DNA from: Plectrocnemia conspersa
Taxonomy: Eukaryota > Arthropoda > Insecta > Trichoptera > Polycentropodidae
Length of the DNA: 64,000 nt
Assembly: GCA_009617715.1 (NCBI GenBank)
Contig: VTFK01000435.1
Coordinates: 1-64,000 of the forward strand
Direction: 5' to 3'
The first letter of the stretch is position 1. Each line of letters begins with the position of its first letter. Of this stretch, positions 35,650 to 47,299 are shown piece after piece. The translations under genes and the position numbers were made by a program. The notes beneath the pieces were generated by a model. The model worked only from the letters and a program-made list of their open reading frames with translations. It was not told where the DNA came from and did no database searches.

Positions 35650-36030
35650 ATCTATACAAAAAAAAATATTTCTGTCTGTCTGCTATAAGAACTCCTCCCA
35701 AACGGTGAACAGGAGTGACGTGAACTCGTTCTGGCTATCACATCTAGATTAACTTTAGCTTAGCTGAACAGACGCCCAATACTGCAATACGTGCTAATGA
35801 AACCGCTAAAGAAACTGAGCAGCAACGTATTGATGACCGATTAGGTGCTACTGAATATAATAAATAATTATTAAAGTGTAGTAGTAATCAACACATCAGA
35901 ACATGGTGTAATTAGTTATATACACAATCGCGCGGGTCCGCCGTATCCCCATCATGTACGGTAGTAGGGCACAGAAGATCGTGAGCGCACGTCTCGACGG
36001 CTATTAGAACCACGGGCACTACTCATAGTA
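35650..36030 (+). mobile_element. Helitron-like fragment
   Basis: It begins at A/TCTATAC (about 35651), consistent with the 5'-TC start of Helitrons after an A. This is followed by the CTGTCTGTCTGC and AACTCCTCCCAAACGGTGAA words that I associate with insect Helitron 5' regions. A short frame at about 35765-35865 reads AEQTPNTAIRANETAKETEQ then QRIDDRLGATEYNK and a stop. It resembles the repeated R..ET.EQR..RL segments found ahead of Rep/helicase domains in Helitron ORFs. A GC-rich tail with cggctattag near 36000 may be the 3' CTAG-type end, but I could not fix it. No Rep or helicase is present. Confidence 0.5.
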
Positions 36031-36120
36031 TTATATTTCAAACGCGCATGTTCCGTTTAGGTGTGTGTATGTATAATGAGTTACTACTTTTAAATTTAAT
36101 CGTAGAGCACTAAAAGCTTT

Positions 36121-36160
36121 AATTTTTAACACATGTACTGAAGTACATGTGTTAAAAATT
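36121..36160. other. perfect 19-bp-arm palindrome with 2-bp centre
   Basis: The arms 36121-36139 (AATTTTTAACACATGTACT) and 36142-36160 are exactly complementary around GA. It would extrude a near-loopless hairpin or act as a dyad site. No element borders are obvious on either side. Confidence 0.9.
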
Positions 36161-36169
36161 CAGAAAGTT

Positions 36170-36987
36170 ATATTTTTGCTGTATTTTCTCTAACCTTTAC
36201 GATCGCCACAGTAACTTAAAAATAGCTGGTTCTTTTGAAAAGTTCGCAACCCTTTGTACGTAACATATCTAAAACTTTTACTGCATTTTATTGATATATC
36301 TATCTCAAAGTTCATTAATAAGGTATCTTGGTTTAAAAAGTTGTCTTTGTCTGGTTTGAAAATCAATATATGTAGTCTAGCGTTAGCTAAATAAAATATG
36401 TGTTTGGGTGAGAGTGCACCTACATTTGCAAGTATAAAAATCAAACATGATTGTATGAGCTTAAAATATAAACTTCATAGTAAAAATTTTAGAAATATGT
36501 GCTAAAAAATTAAGATATACAAACATTTTGCGTTTTAACTGAATATTAAAATACAATAAAGCTGTTAGCAAGATAAAAACCTTGTTAACATATGTTCATA
36601 AATCTAATTAAATCTTATAAACTGTTTAAACTGCTTTAAAAATAATATTACAAACTGAAAATGTAAATATAGCGATTCAATATATATAAATGGCAATTAT
36701 TATACTATGTTAGATTTGGATAAACGGTTTATTAAAAAATCTAAAACCACAATTAAAGATAATGTATTTTCTCATACAACTCTCTTCTTAATATAAAAAT
36801 TGCTTAATTGTTTTCTATGGAGCTTAAAAAAAATATTATTTATTATAATGAGCATGTTGAAAATAAGTAAATTATAATAAAAAAATTAATGTAATAGCAA
36901 ATATGTATAATATTATATTTTACCATTATCAAGTAGATTTTTAATAAAAAATGATATACTAATATTTGTGTTTTTATTTTTTTTCAG
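36170..36987. other. AT-rich noncoding stretch
   Basis: An 84-codon minus-strand frame (36190-36444) has a fairly normal amino-acid mixture, but I recognise no domain and leave it uncalled. Confidence 0.45.
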
Positions 36988-37028
36988 GTTTGTACAAGAT
37001 TGAATAATACGCATTACACACGCCTTTA
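36988..37028 (+). other. possible 41-nt microexon or untranslated exon
   Basis: A strong 3' splice-site-like tract (tttttattttttttcag, ending 36987) is followed 41 nt later by TTTA/GTAAGT at 37028/37029. One frame is open throughout and reads VCTRLNNTHYTRL; the other two contain stops. It lies on the same strand as the candidate recursive splice site. With only a tract and a donor in AT-rich DNA this may be coincidence. Confidence 0.22.
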
Positions 37029-37669
37029 GTAAGTCATAATATTATTTTCCATATTTCACTTCCATTTTACGGAGATATTTTTAAATTAATTTAGAAAGAT
37101 AGTATTTTTCTAATACGTTATATTATTATATATTATTTTCTAATACGTTATATACGTTATATTACTATACCCAGGTTGATTATTGCATAGCTAATAAAAA
37201 AGTTAATGAAATTAAATTTTTAAATGTTCTGAATGTTATTTCCTTGTATCAAATAAATGTTTTTTTAATATGCTAATAAAGCAGAAGCATTAGTTAATAT
37301 ATAAAATATGTTTAAATTATATTTTACTTCAAAGATAAAAATATAAGACACGTAAGCCGATTAAGCGCTTTTTAAAAGTTTCGTACAGAGACTTTCTTTT
37401 GTGTTCGTTACATAACTTTGATGCAATATAAAAGGGATTAAAATATATTTTTAAATATTTATTTATCGAAGTGTCGAATATTTATATTTAATATTTATTC
37501 AGAGTCCATTTTTAGTGCGTTGTCGTCAAAATGTAGTCATCGATTTAATGTTCTCGTTTATTTTAACACAAGGGCGTCTCATTTAGATAAGAGGTAGCGT
37601 AAAGTAGTTTGCAGATGAGCTTAAACAAAGTGGCCTATCCACTCTAGTGGTAGTAAATGTAGTTAAAAT
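37029..37669. other. AT-rich noncoding with a small tandem duplication
   Basis: The word ttctaatacgttatat occurs at about 37109 and 37138 as a short local duplication. Nothing else recognised. Confidence 0.5.
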
Positions 37670-37810
37670 TAATTGAATACCGCCTTGGGAAAAGTCGCCG
37701 CGCCGGGGGGAAAAGTAGGCCATGTTGTCACGTCACGCGGAATTTCACCAAGGAAGAAATAAGTCGGAAGGGCGGGATAAAAACTCAATTATGTTATTAC
37801 AAAAAAAATA
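37670..37810. promoter_or_regulatory. GC-rich island
   Basis: Compact CpG-rich block with gtcgccgcgccggggg and tcacgtcacgcgg. No coding potential. Possible regulatory element. Confidence 0.32.
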
Positions 37811-37968
37811 TCGAGATTAATTTCTTTTTAATTTTCATGATGAAAGAAAATAAAAGAAAAAAAAACGCGTTGAATAATTATTTGAGCGCTTTAACGCGAC
37901 GCGGTGCGTAATATATTCATGTAATTTTTATACAAGCCATTAAAATTATAATAATCATTGATTAATAT

Positions 37969-38709
37969 AGTAGAGTACGCTCGGGATAAGCATGCCGGTT
38001 TGTTATTGTGTGCGTGTACATGTATACGAGAGGGAGAAGCGATGTAGCGTGTACTTCGTTGTCTCGCTTTCTCTTTTAAGGACAGTCGCTGATTCGTCAA
38101 CGCTGCTATTCGTCATTTAAGTACAGTCTGGCACAGAAGTTCAATCTTCTCTAGTGATTTATCTTAAATAATTTTGTGTTGATATTGGTTTAATTGATAC
38201 ACTGTAAGTTATTCGTTCTCTTACCCGTGGATTAAAATATTTAAATTATTTTTCCATTAATCCGTACGTTGTTGGTTTATTTACACTATTCTCTGTAAGG
38301 CTTAAAAAAGTTATTATTCTTATCGTTGCGCCAATGATAATTTTTTTATATATTTAATGGACTCTAATGATTTAATTGAGTCGTCGAGCCATTAAACAAT
38401 CTGCGAATAATTTTTTTCCCCATTTTATATCTTTTTGCTTTTGAAGAATAGCTATTTTTTTGACTAGTGAAAGATTTTGAATTTTGCAAATATTTAATTA
38501 ATGACATCAATGTCTGGTTTCTTCGATTATATAATATATTTTTAATTGTCCGTTGAAATTTCCAACTTAGCTGAGATGTATGTATGTTAAATAAACATAT
38601 ATTTTCTTTTAAAATAAAAAAATTAAATATTCTGAGCGAAATTGTTTTGAGCCACACAGTTCACGCACACAATAACAAACCGGAATCCTTATCCCGAGCG
38701 TACTCTACT
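37969..38709. mobile_element. unclassified 741-bp element with 48-bp terminal inverted repeats
   Basis: The left arm 37969-38016 (starting AGTAGAGTACGCTCGGGATA) and right arm 38662-38709 are inverted copies with two mismatches over 48 bp. This is far better than anything else at this spacing in the window. The interior has no transposase; a 97-codon minus-strand frame (38364-38657) is unrecognised. The flanks (attaatat and caagtatt) give no clear target duplication. It could be a non-autonomous DNA transposon or an inverted duplication. Confidence 0.65.
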
Positions 38710-39849
38710 CAAGTATTTTATTCATACAGTTGAACAGCTCTGTTTCATGTATTGTTGTATCATCATATTAGTTTAGATTTAACTTTTAATTAATTAGAAA
38801 CAAGCATGAGGAATTTATATTTTGTAGGATTATTAATTAATCACTAGACGAAGGATTTGTTATTGGAAGTCAAAAAATGACTATTATTTTGAGCTAAATA
38901 TAATAAATGTATATCTAAAAAAATAAATTATGTAAATTAAGCAATAAAACTTGAGCTTCTTTGATGCGGTATGTGTCACAAGGTCACGACACAAAAATAT
39001 CTATAATAAGCTTTGGCTTTAAATGAGCTCCACAGAGCGCCGCGAGAATGGGATTTTTTGTCGATTACATATAATATATTCTATATAAGCTGAAGTATCT
39101 TATTATGAGATAATTATTAATACATAATATGTGCGATCTAGCTCGCTTTTAAATAATCATCACGATATTCATCCGTGATGTCACGAATACTTAGATAACC
39201 TTTAACTGTAATTATATAATAGTTATAAATTCCGATCGTGCTTCAAACACGATAGAAATTGAAAAATACTAAGATCCATATAAGATTCGATACCCAAGGT
39301 AATTTAAGTCAATAATCAACAAGCTTAATCGTGCTGGTTTTGTATGTCATTATATCAGGACCGATTTTTATTTGTATAAAACGTGTTTGACAGTTATTTT
39401 TCAATTCATAAGAACTTCGATGACGTTCAAACAGGGACTTCATATGCTCATTTATGTTCGTTCTGTATAATACGCATTCTGTAGAATATGCTAGTTCTGT
39501 TCAAAAATATTATTCTGGCTTATCTTTTAGTTTTTTAATTATGTTTATAGAATTTATATAAGTAAAGTATTAAGTAACATAACACTTTGATAGTGGATGT
39601 AGTAATATAAATATATATGTATATATATATATATAAAATGAAATTCAATAAATAACATTTATTATGGAATTTTTATTTTGAATTAATAGGCTTTGATATC
39701 TATCGTTGTGCGTGCTACCACACATCATAGAAAATATGTGAAATATTGCAAAATAATTTTAGATTTTATTTTTTAATATATTTGATGTATGCCAAAAATT
39801 TCCATACACTATTATTTTTTTTAAAATGCGTCAATTAATAACGAACGAT
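38710..39849. other. AT-rich noncoding stretch with TA microsatellite
   Basis: A TATATA run at about 39611-39635. A short relative of repeat E at 39225-39245. No gene. Confidence 0.5.
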
Positions 39850-40130
39850 TAAACATTCCTGATAAATCCACTTGTCCCGTCGACGACTTAGCTTATCGTA
39901 GCCGATGTCGAAATTGATTTCGAGAGGGTGTCTAGAAAGTCAGTGACTAATTAAAATTTAATCCACGTACTTCGGCTAAGGAGCAGAGAGGCACGTATTT
40001 GATTAATTAGCGCCTGTTTGGAATTTTAACGTGTCTGCTGTTAGGGAATTTTTAAGGCTTTTCCAGACCGGCTTCAGTCCTGGATCAGCATCAAGATCGA
40101 AAGCGACCTTGAGATGGTTTTTATCACTGA
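39850..40130. promoter_or_regulatory. moderately GC-rich island
   Basis: Less AT-rich block with tcgacgacttagcttatcg and cagaccggcttcagtcctgg words. No frame. Possible regulatory element. Confidence 0.3.
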
Positions 40131-40789
40131 TAATATTATTTTACAAATATTTTTTTTTTAAATAAAAAAATAATTATGTATAATCTGACCTTATAAATAT
40201 TGTTTATTTTTATAAAAAAATAATTTAATTCTATGTGATGATTCACTACTCTCTTTTGATATTTGATTTTATTTTATTTTTTATAGCTTTAATTTTATAG
40301 GACAAGCTAAAGCGCCTTAGCTGAAAAAAAAACTATATGATGAAATATTTCGCAAAAGATTCTGGAAAATAGAGGATTTATATATTTTATTTACTTCAGT
40401 AGAACAACCAAATTGCATATACAAAGATAGATTATTAGTAATGGTTTATGGGAATTTTTATATCACTTTTTAAAATCATTTTTTTATTAAATTACTCATT
40501 GAGGTTCGAGGAATATCATTTTGTATTAAAAGATATATACTCTGTTGAGTTTATCTTTTCAATTTTTCATCTCATTTAAGCTATAAGTGCTTTCCAAAAT
40601 ATACGATCTAATAATAAAAAATAAAAATGATGGTATATGCATATTCACTATGTTCACTATATGTAGAAATTGATTGGATGCTTTAATAATATTTTTGCCA
40701 ACCAATTTTGTATCAGAAAAAAAATATAAAACGGGGTGTAAAACCATCTCAAACCCCTTCCCCCACATCGTTTAACTATACCAAAAAAG
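40131..40789. other. AT-rich noncoding stretch, nothing recognised
   Basis: A 69-codon minus-strand frame (40559-40768) shows no domain. Confidence 0.5.
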
Positions 40790-41180
40790 GATGTGCGATA
40801 TAAAAACACACTTTCCGATCATTGGATATGCACAAATAAAAAGCCACCACTACACGAAGGAAAAAAAGTCTCGGTAAATTTGCGTTACGAGCGTTTAAAG
40901 CGCGGATCATAATCTCTTATGCGCGAAAAGGGCGGCGGCGGGCATAAAACGCGACCTTTTACGATATTGTACGATACGTGCACACTCGTAAAGGGCCTGA
41001 ACCGTGAAAGGGACATGTACACGCGAAAGAGCCAAGGGCCGGTTGGACGTAGCATCGTTGCGGTTGCGAGGGTCTGAGAGTTCTTTAAAGGTAAATCGGC
41101 TGGTTTTGTGACGGGAAAAATATGTATGAGCGTTTCATGGGGAACGTTTTACGTTGACCCTAAATTATTATCATTATAGT
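40790..41180. promoter_or_regulatory. GC-rich island, candidate regulatory element
   Basis: CpG-rich block centred on 40920-41060 (gggcggcggcgggcataaaacg, ggccggttggacg). It contains CATAAAAC and TTTACGAT words that match Abd-B/Caudal-type core sites, and the repeated tacgatattgtacgatacg. There is no coding potential. Function is inferred. Confidence 0.38.
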
Positions 41181-41889
41181 TGTTGTGTTGGACGAAGAGA
41201 GGTTAGTCTCATGTAAAGATATTGTCGGATTCAGAAAGGGTGAAAACCTTGTATTTGTTCACATCAAAAATAAAAGACACAGTTAACCTGACCCCATAGA
41301 TATAAAACAGCTAAATGTACATTTTTATTCTTTCTCGTTTTTCTTTATTGATGAGGTTAGATGTTCTGGGCTTTATATATGTTTAATATATAAGCAACAC
41401 AACAAAATATATTTTAGTGACCAGTAGTACTTCTTTATTAAAACTTATGAAACACTTGATATACTTATATTTAATGCATATAAAACTTATTTGCTTCAAA
41501 GTCTTTGCTTAAGAGACACTTTGCCTTAAAATAAAGTTTTTATTATCAGTAATGATAAATATACATTTCGCATAAATATGTTGTAGCATTACGGTTTATG
41601 CGATTGCTTCTGACCTTATTCAAGATTTAACAATTTTTCTGAGCCACCCATATAATGTAATACTTTTTTAAGAATTTACCAAATGGCTTTCTTATTAAAT
41701 TCAAGTTTTTGTCCTTAAGATTAGGACTGTGGGTAGTCCAATTAGTTGCACTATTAACTCTCAAGTTATTCAAATGACCATTTCAAATATTATAAAAAGA
41801 AAATAACAACTCGTTTCGACAAAAGGTGTAATAAAAATAAAATAGTACTTAATACACTAATTGCGTAATAATTATATTTTTAAAAAATA
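41181..41889. other. AT-rich noncoding stretch, nothing recognised
   Basis: No gene or repeat identified. Confidence 0.5.
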
Positions 41890-42080
41890 ACCTACCGGCT
41901 AGCATGTTAACACTTTTGTGTGTAAAATATCGTGATAGACAATGCATCTTTTCTGCGTAAAAACCGCTATTGTTATCTTACCGATTTGCATTAACGATTT
42001 TCGGCAATTTTATTATTTTCAAAGCGTGCAAATATTTCGTTGGTATAATAATCATGCAATTGACCCACCAATATCTTTGT
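41890..42080 (+). repeat. dispersed repeat D, copy 2
   Basis: Same orientation as copy 1 at 8900-9140 and alignable over about 180 bp (cttttgtgtgtaaaatatc, tagacaatgcatct, taaaaaccgctattgt, aaatatttcgttggt). Noncoding; class unknown. Confidence 0.6.
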
Positions 42081-42289
42081 TGACGAAATACAACGCAACA
42101 CTATTTCTGTAATAATCATGAAAATAAACTGGCACAAAGCTTTTCCGGTGTCTATTTTGACTGCAGTCACATATTTTCTGGCTCAAAATTTGAAAGGATC
42201 ATTTTTTTAATTATGTATTAAGCATGATATTTTATTGATGACAACTTATAACCATATTAGTGCATCTTAAATGCTTTTGAATTTTATTT

Positions 42290-42530
42290 ACACTAACTTG
42301 TTTGATCAGTAGTATAGTCAGTGACTAATACATGAAAGCCTGGGTTCAAATCCCATAAGAACCTTAGCGTTTTTAAATTTATATCATGTTTAAAAGATCA
42401 AAGTTAGTTATTTATTATAAATTCCGATCAATCATCGCGAAAAATGTTTTATGATGAATATCGCAATAAATAAATAAAATCATGTGCTAGATCGTACATA
42501 ATTAATGATAAATAAAATATATGTTATTCA
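42290..42530 (+). repeat. possible tRNA-derived SINE relic (with repeat E body)
   Basis: GGTTCAAATCC at 42343-42353 is a good B box. The upstream agtagtatagtcagtga (42308-42324) sits at about the distance expected for an A box. The downstream part 42386-42520 matches repeat E at 18633-18800. A weaker look-alike head is at 45928-45965 (agtagttagtgaatcatgaggtcttgg). A polymerase-III-type head joined to a repeated body suggests a SINE. Divergence is high and I cannot fix its ends. Confidence 0.35.
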
Positions 42531-43794
42531 TTCACAGATTAAATTCAGTCTTGTCTCATTACTTAATTTAAAGTGATATTAGTATTTATCCCGTTATAAC
42601 GAATTATGCTAAAGCCTGTCATGTTTCTGTCATAAAAAATATGAATATAAATAAGAATGAAAATACAAAGTTTAACAAGTATAAAATAAACTCTTGTTTT
42701 ACAGTATTTTTTATCAAAATAAGCAATTATTAAATATCAGACTTTAAAGTTGAGAAAAGTTATATCGTAAGTTAAACGTTTGTTAAATCTCATTTTTACG
42801 TATTATGCTAATCCACTGGAATCATATAAAAAATATATCATCTTTAAAATTGGTATCAAAAATAAAAGGTAGCACGACATACACTATATGTAAAACAGTT
42901 TTTACTTTCTTCTGTAAAGTTTTGATTTTGTTACTTACGAGGTATCATTTCTTAACTCTCGATATATTGGATCGGAAAAAAGTTAAAGTTTCAAAGTGGG
43001 TCGCGATGGCAACTTAAGAACTTCTAGTATATTAAATTTCAAAATGCTTTTGGGGACCAATTTTATAGTCATTTTTTTGAAGGGTATTACTATGATCTTT
43101 GACGTTAAATTTGCAATGTAAGGATGCTAATAATAGCACTATATTACCCCGCATAAGCAAAAGCGTATTTGAAAAATAAATAAATAGTAGAAAAAGGAGT
43201 AATTATAGCAATATACTTCTCAAAAATAGTAAAGTAAGAAGGCATGATATGATCGCGCCTAAACTCTAAAAATTGAAATAAATTGTTGCCAGTTATAAAC
43301 TGGCATTTAAAAACCAAAGAAAAATGTATGAAAACATTATATATAAAATATTTTAAATACAATGCATATTATACATTACAGTATCTGAAAATGGTGTTTT
43401 TTTTTCAAAACATTCAAATAAATATAATTGGGATTCTCGTAATATATAATCTAATCGTTTGAACAATAAAACTGCCAATGAGATCTAATGCAATTAAGAG
43501 TAGTTAACGATTTAATATAATTGTCACGCCAAAACAATACATATTGCTCTTTTTTTATTTCGAAAAAATTACTTATTCATAGTTACATACAATACGATTA
43601 TTTATGACCATTAAGTCATTATGGCTGGCCACCTCTAAAGAAACAAACAATATGATATTTTATTCAATATTTTTAATTAAACTTTAGTGACATTATTAAA
43701 ATTATGCATTTCTCTTTTAACCGAATCAGTTAAGTCCGAGCGTCCAATTACAAATATATTATATTAACAGTCTAAAATTTATTATTAGTAAATT
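42531..43794. other. AT-rich noncoding stretch, nothing recognised
   Basis: Frames of 70-72 codons (42805-43017 plus, 43144-43362 minus) show no known domain. Confidence 0.5.
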
Positions 43795-44445
43795 GTTGGA
43801 CCTTGGTTTTAACTCGGTTATTTGAGCGATCGTAGACAGTTTGTTATACATGGCGACCAATTGACGATGGAATATTTTATCCCTTCTAGGATTGCTCAAT
43901 GAAGCAGTTACAAATTATAGTATGCCGATTATTTAAAATAATTCGATTTGCTCTTCTCGTTATTTATTAATGACATTAATAAAGCAGTTACAAATTATAG
44001 TATGCCGATTATTTAAAATTCGATCTGCTGAGGAGTCTTTTCCTGTACAGAATGTATTAGATTCTATTCAAAGATAGGCTTCCGTCAACTGTCAGCCCTT
44101 TGTGTTGAAAAGTGCCATACTGTGTCATTTTCTCGATTTCGTTTATCATCAGATTATTTATACGATTTTGGTGGGAACATTTAGGCTTTAGAAACTCACA
44201 CTAAGGATCTCAGAATCACTTTTAAGAACAAGTTAAAGTTCTCTCTATATATAAACGATGTCTAATAAAAATCTTTTAAGAGGCCCAGCTTTGATGATGC
44301 GTTTCACTTTGACCATCCGTCAGTTATTCGTGTCCTCTACTTTGGTTCGCTAAGTTCTTGAATCGGAATCTTTAATTTTAAATCCAGCTTTTTATTATGC
44401 TAGTATTGCACATTGATCTTTTTAATGTCAGCTACAGGTAGCTAT
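43795..44445 (+). pseudogene. LINE-A relic: jockey-type reverse transcriptase fragment, copy 2
   Basis: Plus-strand translation gives GYLSDRRQFV then EYFIPSRIAQ, matching the SYLSDR.QFV....S..F.PSGVPQG region before the catalytic box. After an 80-bp internal duplication and a deletion comes ALCVEKCHTVSFSRFRLSSD, LYDFGGN, TKDLRITFKNKLKFSLYIND. This is the NV.KC.V.SFSR...KDLG..FD.KL.F..HI linker that follows YADD in jockey-clade RTs. Near 44420 HIDLFNVSYR matches the IDIFNV end of copy 1. The YADD box is lost between the two parts. Stops and frameshifts show it is dead. Confidence 0.75.
43902..44035 (+). repeat. 80-bp local tandem duplication inside LINE-A copy 2
   Basis: AAGCAGTTACAAATTATAGT and the following bases to about 43938 recur without change from 43982, an 80-bp period. 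The near identity against a heavily decayed background shows that the duplication happened long after the LINE died. Confidence 0.88.
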
Positions 44446-44669
44446 GTTTTGATATGTTTTTTCATATATTTGTATTATTTTTATTTAAGTGTTATCGTGA
44501 CATTACGTCGACCCCTTAATTCTGTCGATTTATTTGTTGTATAGTAAATACTTGTAAAACACATCATTTGATAAAAATTCATGTGCTTGTGATGCTGTAG
44601 TTGGTTTGTAGCTTTTAATAGTTAAACAAAATAAAATGTATTCGTTCTTTATACATATTATATATCGCT
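44446..44669. other. AT-rich spacer
   Basis: Nothing recognised. Confidence 0.5.
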
Positions 44670-45150
44670 TCGACTCATGCGGCAATATTTCAACCGAAAA
44701 GTATTTAATCCGCTTTATGTCTTATACTCTGCTACAAAAGCGCACATAGCCGACAGAGCTAACGATACAGAAATAATGAAAAAAGGCGTGACGCTAGACA
44801 ATTTCGGCGCCCCCCGCACAGTATCGCCCCGGGCGACCAAACATTTCGCCCGTCCGACAGTTTAACGCCACACACGCGTGTTGTTATTGTTGTTCGTATA
44901 TTGCTAACATCAATTGATAACAACCGGCCCACTGCACAATCGGGGGCGCCCCGGGCGGCCCTTTTAATTGCTGCGGCCCGGGGACGTGTTTTTGCCCGGT
45001 CAAATTTTCGCCCCCGCCGGGGATAGTTTGACGGGTTTTCCGATTCGGCCACTAATTTACATCCATAACCGGTTAACCCAGTTTCGGGCCGAATTATCCT
45101 CCGGCGGACGCTCTAATTCGTTTTACGCCCCGGATGGATTTTATATAATA
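44670..45150. promoter_or_regulatory. most GC-rich island of the window, candidate regulatory element
   Basis: Two very GC/CpG-rich cores (44808-44870 and 44928-45120: gggggcgccccgggcggccc, tgcggcccggggacg, cccccgccggggat) flank an AT-containing middle with TTGTTATTGTTGTT, a Sox/Forkhead-like run. Frames of 62-97 codons cross it on both strands in conflicting phases and none resembles a domain. Such an island in this AT-rich locus suggests strong selection, but what for is unknown. Confidence 0.42.
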
Positions 45151-47299
45151 AAATAAATAATAACATCAGAACCCATTTCGTTTCAGGAGGGCAAACTAAG
45201 TTAAAAGAAACATAATTTTGTTAAATTTACTTTTGGACAGTTTCAATATTGTATTACCGAAATTTGGTCGCACGTGTCGCACGTAATATACATATGTATG
45301 TATATTCTAAATGTAAGATATACTTTATTTTTTATTTTTCTTCGTTATTTTTCTAATAATATATTAGAGAGAGAAAAACTTTTAAGGACCGTACATATAA
45401 AATTCTGTTTCTTCCCTCTTCTTAAAATTGTAAAAGCAATAAGCGAAATATTTTTAATTTATATAAATAATATTATTGAAAAAATACATAAATGTACAAT
45501 CATTACAACATACATACACACCAAAATAATTAGCTTATTTGACTCATGAGCTGCAAATCTTTACAGTACTAAATACATATTTTAAAAATGAAAATTAATA
45601 TAAGCATTTGACTGCATAGCAAAAATTTGTTGATTATTGTAATAAAAGTGGTTGATGTTTTTTAGGAAGCTATAAAACGTTATATATTTTAATATTAAAA
45701 ATATGATTTGTTTATAAAAAATGTCTTTTTGGTAAACGATTTATTAATTAATGTATTCTATGTTTATAAAATTTGATTTTTAGAAATTTAAATGTTGTTA
45801 GAGGTTTTTATAATTTACTTAAATAATTAAATTTATATTTTAAAGACTAAATGTTTAAAAAGAGAATAATTTATAAGCAAAAAGTATATGTAAAAAAATA
45901 AAAAATATTTTTTATGTAATTTTAAAACAGTAGTTAGTGAATCATGAGGTCTTGGATTTTAATAGAGAAATATCGCTCTACTTCTGTTTACCATCTAAGG
46001 ATGTTTTCTATTTAAATTTCTATGCATGGTTTTAATTTATTTATAATATAATTCCGCTGTAATGGTCTCACATCTTTTAACAAATTATCGATCAATAATT
46101 ACATTGGAATACTATCATACTGTCACATTTTTACGGTGCAAACTCAGTTTTTAAGCATGTTTTACATCTTTTCTGCTATTAAGCTCTCTTTGCAATCAAT
46201 TTTTGCTAATAAAAAATTGGATGAAATATATATTAAAATATCAAAAATAATACGAACAATAAAACGACATCAGAATTATAAAATGAAAATATTAATCTGT
46301 ATATATTTTTTACACGTACTCAAAACACAAGTTTTATACGCTAAATGAAATTTGCGACATAATTTGTATCTTAAAAATGAAAATTATTCTTAAACATTTA
46401 TTATTTAGTATTTCTAATTTTAAACATAATTAAAAAAGTATTTCACGGCCATAGAAAATTTGTTATTTTAATATTTATCTCAACCAGTTTACTACTCATT
46501 AAGTATTGGCCAAGCCTTTCACAAAAAAAATATGTTCCAAAGAAACCCTTTTTTGAACAGTTTTTCTAAGAAACGACTGTTTTATCGCTTAAGAATTTAT
46601 TCATCAATTTTGTGCGGTAATTATAATTTTTGAGATAAAATTAATCTTATTTATTTAAAATATAAATAATCGTAAAATCTGGTTAACTAAGTAGAAAAGA
46701 TAGTTTTCGTTATTTTTAAATCACCAAAAAATCGTTTAATCTGTTTCGGTTTTAACCGGTTTCGAAGCCCTACTTCGAAACGTTGCCGTTTTTGCCTTCG
46801 TGCAGTATCATTTCAACTGCTGCAAGTATCACATTTCTCAATCTTGTATCATGAACAGCAGATAATTTATATTTATTTATATTTATATTGCCAGCAAAAC
46901 CTGACTTTCAGTACCTTCGCCAAATCCCGAATTGCTATTTCTCGCAGCCTGTGCTGCATTGTGTTTCAGCTTGATCTCTCAGTCGTTTTTGACTAAATAC
47001 AAATCGGTTCTTAGACATGAAATATAATCTTCTATTGATAATAAATCTTTATAGTTATAGAATAACATCACGCCTGGCTCCATAATATATAAATACAAGC
47101 ACTATTTATATAGAAAAATGGTTACAAATTAAATGTACGACTTATTATATTTATAATATAAGCAACTTTTCATCCGCATATTATGTAGTACATAATAAAC
47201 CTTCACACATAAGCACTCCTTTATACCTAACATCGCATTAACTCAAATTCGTTTGTAACCAACGTATCTACGTCTGTGTGATACACGTATATAATAAAC
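45151..47299. other. AT-rich noncoding stretch with a possible hAT-like terminus
   Basis: The 91- and 70-codon plus-strand frames (45274-45549, 46136-46348) are AT-driven and unrecognised. At 46745-46795 the minus strand reads TAGGGCTTCGAAACCGG then TTAAAACCGAAAC. This resembles a terminal inverted repeat of a hAT-like element, but I find no opposite end. A CACGTG E-box lies near 45268. Confidence 0.4.
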
